Below are positions 5,659 to 10,312 of a stretch of DNA of 10,312 bases, piece by piece. The position numbers and the translations under genes were made by a program. Under the pieces are notes generated by a model. That model was not told the origin of the DNA, ran no database searches, and saw only the letters and a list, made by a program, of their open reading frames with translations. Numbering within the stretch: the first letter of the stretch is position 1; every line of letters starts with the position of its first letter. Origin of the DNA: UBA8437 sp003445035 (GTDB lineage Bacteria; Planctomycetota; Planctomycetia; Planctomycetales; Planctomycetaceae); contig CALCHI010000134.1 of the NCBI GenBank assembly GCA_937901285.1, positions 1 to 10,312 of the forward strand, written 5' to 3'.

Positions 5659-8014
5659 ACGTGTCCAACGGCCCGGGCTGTGCCCGCGGCTGCCGGTGTT
5701 CACGGTCCGGGTTCTGGCCACGGCGGTCGGAGTGATTGGCCTGGGCTGGGGGCCGGCGAGTGGCCGGGAGCCGGCCCAGACGGTGGACTTTGACCGCGAG
5801 ATCCGTCCGCTGCTGGCAGACAACTGCTTTCAGTGTCATGGTCCCGACGAGCGCGCCAGGAAGTCCAAGTTGCGGCTGGATCGTCGCAAGGGTGTGCTGG
5901 GCCAGGTGACCCCGGGACGCCCCGCGACAAGCACGCTGCTGGAACGGATTGCGTCGTCGGATCCTGCTCACCGTATGCCACCACCGGGGACAGGTCGATC
6001 CCTGACATCGGCCCAGGTGTCGCGGGTTCGGGCCTGGATCTCACAGGGGGCACGGTGGACCAGGCATTGGTCGCTGCGCCCGATCCTCCGGGCGATGGTG
6101 CCGGCGGCGGTGCCCGGAGGTGGAGGTCGTTCCCGCAACGCCATCGATCACTTTGTCCAGGACCGGTTGAGGCGGAATGGTCTTGTGGCGTCGAGGCCGA
6201 GTGACCGGCCGCGACTGGCCAGGCGGGTCACGCTGGCCCTGACCGGGCTGCCACCGCAGCCGGACCAGTTGGCAGCGGTAGTGGCCGATGGTGATGCCGA
6301 CTGGTACGAACGGCTGGTCGATCGCCTACTGGCCTCACCACGGTTCGGTGAACACCTGGCCCGCCACTGGCTCGACTTGGCTCGCTACGCCGACACCGAT
6401 GGTTACCAGGACGATGAGCCACGAGTGATGTGGAGATGGCGGGACTGGGTCATCGATGTGATCAACGGCAATATGCCCTTTGATCGTTTCACGGTCGAGC
6501 AGCTTGCCGGCGACCTGTTGCCCGGTGCGCGGCCTGAACAGGTCCTGGCGACGGGCTTCAATCGCAACAACCGGACCAATGGCGAGGGGGGCAGCATCGC
6601 CGAAGAGTTCCGGGTCGAGTACATCATCGATCGGCTCGATACGCTGTCGACCACCTGGATGGGGCTGACTTTGGCGTGTGCACGGTGTCACGACCACAAG
6701 TACGATCCACTATCGCAGCGCGACTTCTACCGCCTGTTCGCCTTCTTCAACAACATCCCCGAGAAAGGGATCTACCGTCGGAATACCCCACCCCTGGTGA
6801 AGGTTCCCACGTCAGTGGTTGCCGGCGAACTGGCCTCTCTTTCCAGGCAAATCGACGCACTTCCGAAGTCGACCAAGGCACGGCAGGTCCTGGAAACGCG
6901 GCGAGCGGACCTGCTCAAGGCGGTTCCATCGACAATGGTCCTGCAGGAAGGCCCCCGCCGGGACACCTTTGTCCTGGTTCGAGGCCGCTATGACCGTCAC
7001 GGGGAAAAAGTGATCGCCGGGGTGCCCGAATCGTTGCCGGGTATGGCCAGGAATCTGCCCCGCAATCGGCTCGGACTGGCTCGATGGCTGGTCAGCGACC
7101 GGCATCCACTGACGGCCCGGGTGGCTGTCAATCGGGTCTGGCAACAGTTGTTCGGTCGTGGTCTGGTCACGACTCCGGAGGATTTCGGGTCTCAAGGGGG
7201 CCGTCCGTCCCACCCTGCCCTGCTCGACTGGTTGGCCTCCGAATTCCGGGACGGTGGCTGGGATGTGAAGCGGTTGTTGCGGCTGATCGTGACCAGTCAC
7301 ACCTTCCGCCAGTCGTCCAGGATCCGTCCGGTTGATCTGAAGCTTGATCCGGACAACCAGTGGCTGGCGAGGGCGCCACGGCTGAGACTCTCGGCCGAGA
7401 CGATCCGAGACCAGGCATTGGCTGCCTCGGGACTGATCGTCGAGCAACTCGGTGGGCCGTCGGTCAAGCCGTACCAGCCACCCGGTCTCTGGAAGGAAAT
7501 TGCCGGCGGAGCGTCGGGCGCCTACAAGAACGGATACCAGTCCGATCGGGGCCCCGGCCTGTATCGTCGCAGCCTGTACACCTTCTGGCGGCGGACGATT
7601 CCGCCTCCGATGATGGCGACCTTCGATGCCCCGAGTCGAGAGGCGTGTTCGGTCCGCCGCGGGCGAACGAATACGCCCTTGCAGGCCCTGGCCCTGATGA
7701 ACGACACGCTGTTCGTCGAGGCAGCCCGCCGGCTGGCCGATCGAGTGGCAGCCGGCGCCGAGGTGGCTGACCGGATTGACTCGGCGTTTGCCCACGTGCT
7801 GGGACGGAGGCCGACGGCGATGGAGCGGCGCGTATTGATGGCCAGTTATCTGCGGTCACTCGCGAGGTTTTCGAAGCGTCCCGGACTGGGGAAGGAACTG
7901 TTGGCGGCCGGTGGCGCCCGGTTGCATGATCCCGAGGGCGTGGCCGCCCGGGCCTCACTGGTTACCACCTGTCACGTGATCCTGAATCTCGACGAGGCCG
8001 TGACGCGTGAGTGA
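5648..8014 (+). CDS. PSCyt1/DUF1549/DUF1553 planctomycete cytochrome-like protein
   Basis: A 788-residue exported protein of a family that is abundant in Planctomycetota and whose function is not established. Residues about 18-38 form a hydrophobic signal or anchor (TVRVLATAVGVIGLGW). The PSCyt1 domain follows: DFDREIRPLLADNCFQCHGPD, with the haem c motif CFQCH at 60-64 and a possible axial methionine in HRMPPPG (M110). DUF1549 spans roughly 165-375, with HWLDLARYADTDGYQDDE at 240-257 and a second CxxCH at 344-348 inside ACARCHDHKYDP. DUF1553 spans roughly 475-780, with NRVWQQLFGRGLV, PSREACSVRRGRTNTPLQAL (about 662-681) and the C-terminal HVILNLDEA. The ATG at 5648 overlaps the aminotransferase by 11 bases; GGAGG at 5631-5635 lies 12 bases upstream, a little far. 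The stop overlaps the DUF1501 start by 8 bases. The two CxxCH motifs suggest redox activity, which is inference. Confidence 0.93.
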   Translation: MRAERVQRPGLCPRLPVFTVRVLATAVGVIGLGWGPASGREPAQTVDFDREIRPLLADNCFQCHGPDERARKSKLRLDRRKGVLGQVTPGRPATSTLLERIASSDPAHRMPPPGTGRSLTSAQVSRVRAWISQGARWTRHWSLRPILRAMVPAAVPGGGGRSRNAIDHFVQDRLRRNGLVASRPSDRPRLARRVTLALTGLPPQPDQLAAVVADGDADWYERLVDRLLASPRFGEHLARHWLDLARYADTDGYQDDEPRVMWRWRDWVIDVINGNMPFDRFTVEQLAGDLLPGARPEQVLATGFNRNNRTNGEGGSIAEEFRVEYIIDRLDTLSTTWMGLTLACARCHDHKYDPLSQRDFYRLFAFFNNIPEKGIYRRNTPPLVKVPTSVVAGELASLSRQIDALPKSTKARQVLETRRADLLKAVPSTMVLQEGPRRDTFVLVRGRYDRHGEKVIAGVPESLPGMARNLPRNRLGLARWLVSDRHPLTARVAVNRVWQQLFGRGLVTTPEDFGSQGGRPSHPALLDWLASEFRDGGWDVKRLLRLIVTSHTFRQSSRIRPVDLKLDPDNQWLARAPRLRLSAETIRDQALAASGLIVEQLGGPSVKPYQPPGLWKEIAGGASGAYKNGYQSDRGPGLYRRSLYTFWRRTIPPPMMATFDAPSREACSVRRGRTNTPLQALALMNDTLFVEAARRLADRVAAGAEVADRIDSAFAHVLGRRPTAMERRVLMASYLRSLARFSKRPGLGKELLAAGGARLHDPEGVAARASLVTTCHVILNLDEAVTRE

Positions 8015-9440
8015 ATCCGTTGGCAGCCTTTGGCAGGAGAAGATCAGCCGTCGCCTGTTCCTGGGCCGGTCCTCGCTGGGGATCGGTACCGGAGTTGGGA
8101 CGGCCGCCCTGGCGACCCTGCTGGGTGAGGAGGCGGGCGGTCAGCCGGCGAGGGCGCCGCGAGCCCGTCGGGTGATTTACCTCTGCCAGTCGGGGGCCCC
8201 TTCGCAGTTGGACCTCTTCGATCACAAGCCGGGGCTGGTCGCCCGATTCGGGCAGCCGCTGCCCGAATCGATTCGACGGGGCCAGAGGCTGACCACGATG
8301 ACATCCGGTCAGAAAGAGTTTCCCGTGGCGCCGTCGGTCTTCCGGTTTCGTCGGCACGGTCACAGTGGTGCGATGATCAGTGAGTTACTGCCTTTCACGG
8401 CTCGGATGGCCGATGAGTTGTGCCTGGTGCGTTCGATGCACACCGAGGCGATCAACCACGATCCGGCGATCACGTTGTTGCAGACCGGCAGCCAGCAGGC
8501 GGGACGGCCCAGCTTTGGAGCATGGTTGAGTTACGGGCTGGGGAGCGAAAATCGCAACCTGCCGTCATTCGTGGCCCTGACGTCGTGGAGTCTCAAGGGG
8601 GGCCAGCCGCTCTACGACCGGCTCTGGGGGAGCGGGTTCCTGCCGACCCGTCACCAGGGGGTTCGCTTCCGCGCCGTCGGCGACCCCGTTCTGTTTCTTT
8701 CCAATCCCCCGGGTATCGCGTCGGGACTGCGTCGGGAACTGCTCGACGATGTCGCCCGGCTCAACCGCCTGAAACTGGACAGTTTCGGGGATCCGGAGAT
8801 CGAAACGAGGATGGCGCAGTACGAGCTTGCCTTCCGGATGCAGACGTCGGTTCCCGAACTGGTCGATTTTTCAGACGAACCCCGACACGTGCTCGATCTT
8901 TACGGTCCCGATGTCGCCCGCCGCGGGTCGTACGCCTCCAACTGCCTGCTGGCCCGGCGGCTGTCGGAGCGAGGTGTCCGCTTCATCCAGTTGTTTCACC
9001 GCGGATGGGATCAGCACTCGAACCTGCCCAGGGACATTCGGGAACTGTGCCGTGCCACCGATCAGCCATCCGCCGGACTGCTTCGCGACCTGAAGCAGCG
9101 CGGGCTGCTCGATGACACGCTGGTGATCTGGGCCGGGGAATTCGGTCGCACCGTCTACAGCCAAGGCGAGTTGACCTCAACCAACTACGGCCGCGATCAC
9201 CACCCGCGATGTTTCTCGATGTGGATGGCCGGCGGCGGTGTTCGCGCGGGGACCACCTACGGAGCAACCGACGACTTCAGCTACAACGTCGCGGAAAACG
9301 GGGTTCACGTCCACGACCTGAACGCCACACTGCTGCACTGCCTGGGCATCGACCACCGCCGCCTGACCTTCAAGTACCAGGGGCGGCATCACCGTCTGAC
9401 CGATGTTCATGGCCGGATCGTCGAGCCCCTGCTGGCCTAG
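8007..9440 (+). CDS. DUF1501 family protein, Tat-type signal, alkaline-phosphatase-like fold
   Basis: A 477-residue member of the DUF1501 family (Pfam places it in the alkaline-phosphatase/sulfatase clan). The N-terminus has a twin-arginine motif, SRRLFLG (14-20), then a weakly hydrophobic stretch to about residue 39, so Tat export after folding is likely. Conserved blocks seen: QSGAPSQLDLFDHKP (61-75), HRGWDQHSN (331-339), WAGEFGRT (375-382), GRDHHPRCFSMWMAGGGVRAG (395-415, the central Asp and His pair being candidate metal ligands) and HVHDLNATLLHCLGIDH (434-450). Length is typical of the family. It starts with GTG at 8007 inside the sequence GTGAGTGA, so start and upstream stop overlap by 8 bases and translation is probably coupled; GAGG at 7994-7997 is a partial ribosome site. 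The partner is the DUF1549/DUF1553 protein, the usual pairing in this phylum. Enzymatic activity is not established. Confidence 0.94.
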   Translation: MSESVGSLWQEKISRRLFLGRSSLGIGTGVGTAALATLLGEEAGGQPARAPRARRVIYLCQSGAPSQLDLFDHKPGLVARFGQPLPESIRRGQRLTTMTSGQKEFPVAPSVFRFRRHGHSGAMISELLPFTARMADELCLVRSMHTEAINHDPAITLLQTGSQQAGRPSFGAWLSYGLGSENRNLPSFVALTSWSLKGGQPLYDRLWGSGFLPTRHQGVRFRAVGDPVLFLSNPPGIASGLRRELLDDVARLNRLKLDSFGDPEIETRMAQYELAFRMQTSVPELVDFSDEPRHVLDLYGPDVARRGSYASNCLLARRLSERGVRFIQLFHRGWDQHSNLPRDIRELCRATDQPSAGLLRDLKQRGLLDDTLVIWAGEFGRTVYSQGELTSTNYGRDHHPRCFSMWMAGGGVRAGTTYGATDDFSYNVAENGVHVHDLNATLLHCLGIDHRRLTFKYQGRHHRLTDVHGRIVEPLLA

Positions 9441-9452
9441 AAACGGGCCAGT
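9431..9452. terminator. Hairpin across the DUF1501 stop codon, possible bidirectional terminator
   Basis: CTGGCC (9432-9437) and GGCCAG (9446-9451) form a perfect 6-bp stem, extendable by one G-T pair, around an 8-base loop that holds the TAG stop. It lies between the convergent DUF1501 and tRNA-Gly genes. No T-run follows on either strand, so it would be at most a weak intrinsic terminator or an RNA 3'-end stabiliser. Confidence 0.35.
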
Positions 9453-9457
9453 ACGAG

Positions 9458-9528
9458 AGCGCCTAGGGGGAATCGAACCCCCGTAGCCAGCTTGGGAAGC
9501 TGGAGCATTACCATTATGCTATAGGCGC
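9458..9528 (-). tRNA. tRNA-Gly, anticodon CCC
   Basis: The minus strand folds into a full 71-base cloverleaf. The acceptor stem is GCGCCTA (9528-9522) with TAGGCGC (9465-9459). The D arm is GCAT/ATGC with GG in its loop. The anticodon arm is CCAGC-TTCCCAA-GCTGG with anticodon CCC (9496-9494). The variable loop has four bases, and the T arm is GGGGG-TTCGATT-CCCCC. The discriminator base is U (9458), as usual for bacterial tRNA-Gly. It decodes GGG. The 3' CCA is not encoded (CTC follows) and must be added by nucleotidyltransferase. No promoter is obvious immediately upstream. Confidence 0.97.
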
Positions 9529-9538
9529 TTTTCACTGG

Positions 9539-9550
9539 CGGTCCTGGTCG
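9539..9550 (+). repeat. 12-base direct repeat, copy 1
   Basis: CGGTCCTGGTCG occurs here, 10 bases beyond the 5' end of the tRNA gene, and again at 9817-9828 in the same orientation. The match is exact over 12 bases and stops at both flanks. Significance unknown. Confidence 0.5.
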
Positions 9551-9816
9551 TCACGAAGCCTCCGAGGTGGCCTTGTGCACCCTGCGTCTGCTCCGCTCGC
9601 TAGCGGGCCACGCCCATCTCCAGTTGGCCGATGACCTGGTCGGCCGTTTGTGCCGCCTGGTGGCAGACGATTGTCGGCTCTGGGCACCTGAATCTCAACC
9701 CCGAACTGCCGCCGGCGGCGCGGCTGGTCGATGTGGATTCCCACACGGCACGGAGACCGGTGGTGGACACGGAGAGGCACCGTACCCTGGTCATAAACTC
9801 GCATTCATCGCTGCGC

Positions 9817-9828
9817 CGGTCCTGGTCG
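9817..9828 (+). repeat. 12-base direct repeat, copy 2
   Basis: Second exact copy of CGGTCCTGGTCG, ending 6 bases before the candidate -35 box of the lipoprotein gene. It could be a regulator site or chance. Confidence 0.5.
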
Positions 9829-9834
9829 AGAGTG

Positions 9835-9863
9835 TTGACGCTGCCGGTAAGACTGACGCTAAT
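9835..9863 (+). promoter_or_regulatory. Candidate promoter for the lipoprotein gene
   Basis: TTGACG (9835-9840, 5 of 6) is followed after 17 bases by GCTAAT (9858-9863, 4 of 6). The start would be near 9870, giving a leader of about 43 bases that contains the palindrome at 9884-9893. Based on hexamers and spacing only. Confidence 0.42.
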
Positions 9864-9883
9864 ACGAACTTCGCCATTCGACG

Positions 9884-9893
9884 GACAATTGTC
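9884..9893. promoter_or_regulatory. Palindrome in the lipoprotein leader, possible operator
   Basis: GACAATTGTC is a perfect 10-base palindrome between the candidate promoter and the ribosome site (9900-9904). Its position would suit a repressor, but 10 bases is short and it may be accidental. Confidence 0.25.
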
Positions 9894-9899
9894 TCAGAG

Positions 9900-9904
9900 A
9901 AGGA
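9900..9904 (+). promoter_or_regulatory. Shine-Dalgarno site for the lipoprotein
   Basis: AAGGA (within AGAAGGA) is 8 bases before the ATG at 9913. It decides between that start and the ATG at 9906, which lies in a different frame with no lipoprotein signal. Confidence 0.7.
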
Positions 9905-9912
9905 CATGGGAA

Positions 9913-10312
9913 ATGCGATTCACACTTCACGCCAGATTCGGCACCCTAGTTTGCAGCCTTTGTGCCTTGATGATCCTGTCCGGTTGTGGTCAGCCAGAGG
10001 CCAGCAGCACGAGGTGGACCGCGAGTGACACCGGGAAACCGGTGGTGGCGATCTCTTCGTCATCGGAAGCCGGTGTCTACGCCAGTGTGGCCACGACACA
10101 GAAGCCAGCCCCCCTCGACGATGGCAACAAGGCGGTGGCGGACCAGGTCACCGAGGTGGTTTCCCTGGCGAAAGAATCCGATGCGCCCGCCAAGCAGGTG
10201 GTTCGCAAGGCGGTTCGACCACCGACCCTGATCAACATCGGATCCCGGAAGCAACTCTTCGTCGACGACTATCTGCTGGAGAGCTTCCGTGACACCACGC
10301 GGGTCCTGAATC
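9913..10312 (+). CDS. Lipoprotein with start of a VDDYLLES-type (glycosidase-like) domain; 3' end outside window
   Basis: The first 133 residues of an exported lipoprotein. Residues 1-24 are a type II signal peptide: basic MRFTLHARFG, hydrophobic core TLVCSLCALM, then the lipobox LSGC, with lipidation expected at C25. Residues about 26-105 are a linker rich in Ala, Val, Ser, Thr and Lys/Glu, probably disordered. At 109-121 the sequence becomes IGSRKQLFVDDYL, followed by LES and RDTTRVLN. This resembles the start of a planctomycete group of large proteins often annotated as glycosyl hydrolase family 32/43-like beta-propellers, which begin with a similar LFVDD-LI segment. That assignment rests on a short motif recalled from knowledge and is tentative. 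Alternatives are any other secreted domain. The ribosome site and candidate promoter upstream indicate it is transcribed on its own. Confidence 0.8.
   Translation, partial: MRFTLHARFGTLVCSLCALMILSGCGQPEASSTRWTASDTGKPVVAISSSSEAGVYASVATTQKPAPLDDGNKAVADQVTEVVSLAKESDAPAKQVVRKAVRPPTLINIGSRKQLFVDDYLLESFRDTTRVLN

Larger units (their letters stand above)
9529..9912. other. Non-coding stretch of 384 bases between tRNA-Gly and the lipoprotein gene
   Basis: No convincing gene. Open frames here on both strands have arginine-, proline- and serine-rich translations without recognisable motifs. The stretch holds a 12-base direct repeat (9539-9550 and 9817-9828), a small hairpin CCGCT-CGCT-AGCGG near 9590-9604, a candidate promoter at 9835-9863, a palindrome at 9884-9893 and the ribosome site of the lipoprotein. 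The upstream region of the tRNA must lie here too, but I see no clear -10/-35 pair for it. Confidence 0.6.

Noticed and set aside
4582..5823. Long minus-strand frame opposite the aminotransferase.
   Set aside because: Antisense shadow, rich in His, Gln, Arg and Gly; no recognisable domain.
6812..7795. Long minus-strand frame opposite the DUF1553 region.
   Set aside because: The plus strand carries well-conserved DUF1553 motifs in the same bases; the antisense product has none.
9600..9794. Minus-strand frame of 64 codons upstream of the tRNA gene; its last 20 codons look fairly protein-like.
   Set aside because: There is no clear ribosome site or homology, and the first half is Ser/Thr/Arg-rich as in chance frames. 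It cannot be excluded without comparative data.
9539..9828. The 12-base direct repeat beside tRNA-Gly as attachment sites of an integrated element.
   Set aside because: Typical tRNA attachment sites overlap the 3' end of the tRNA, whereas this repeat lies beyond its 5' end. No integrase or cargo gene lies between the copies.
9567..10028. Plus-strand frame of 153 codons with a GTG start in the tRNA-lipoprotein gap.
   Set aside because: It has no ribosome site or motif, and its end overlaps the lipoprotein gene out of frame. The lipoprotein has a signal peptide, lipobox and ribosome site.

Overview
The window looks like chromosomal DNA from a planctomycete (Planctomycetota). The strongest sign is an adjacent gene pair typical of that phylum: a PSCyt1/DUF1549/DUF1553 cytochrome-like protein followed by a DUF1501 protein. 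GC-rich codon use and a Gfo/Idh/MocA oxidoreductase with a GHG-L-D signature after the Rossmann loop agree with this. No genus can be named from the sequence alone.

Layout. Positions 1-1864 (minus) hold the first 621 residues of SecA, the preprotein translocase ATPase; its C-terminus lies outside the window. A 174-base gap follows with a good sigma-70-like promoter for secA that overlaps a small terminator-like hairpin. Positions 2039-4160 (minus) carry a two-gene operon: a D-2-hydroxyacid dehydrogenase (first in transcription order) and a Gfo/Idh/MocA oxidoreductase, 25 bases apart. A 154-base divergent gap separates it from a plus-strand operon at 4315-9440: a PLP-dependent class III aminotransferase, the PSCyt1/DUF1549/DUF1553 protein and the DUF1501 protein, joined by 11-base and 8-base overlaps. 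This operon converges on a tRNA-Gly(CCC) gene on the minus strand (9458-9528). A 384-base non-coding stretch follows, with a candidate promoter, a 10-base palindrome and a 12-base direct repeat. The last gene (9913 to the window end, plus) is a lipoprotein whose visible part ends as a VDDYLLES-type domain begins.

How the genes may work together. SecA, the tRNA and the lipoprotein are probably independent. The five genes at 2039-9440 form a compact divergent cluster: two NAD(P)-type oxidoreductases facing an aminotransferase that is translationally linked to a secreted or membrane-anchored cytochrome-like protein and a Tat-type exported DUF1501 protein. A plausible reading is a catabolic module for a sugar acid, amino sugar or related compound, with cytoplasmic oxidation and transamination and a periplasmic redox or hydrolytic step. 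The substrate cannot be read from the sequence. No CRISPR array, insertion sequence, transposase or phage gene was seen.
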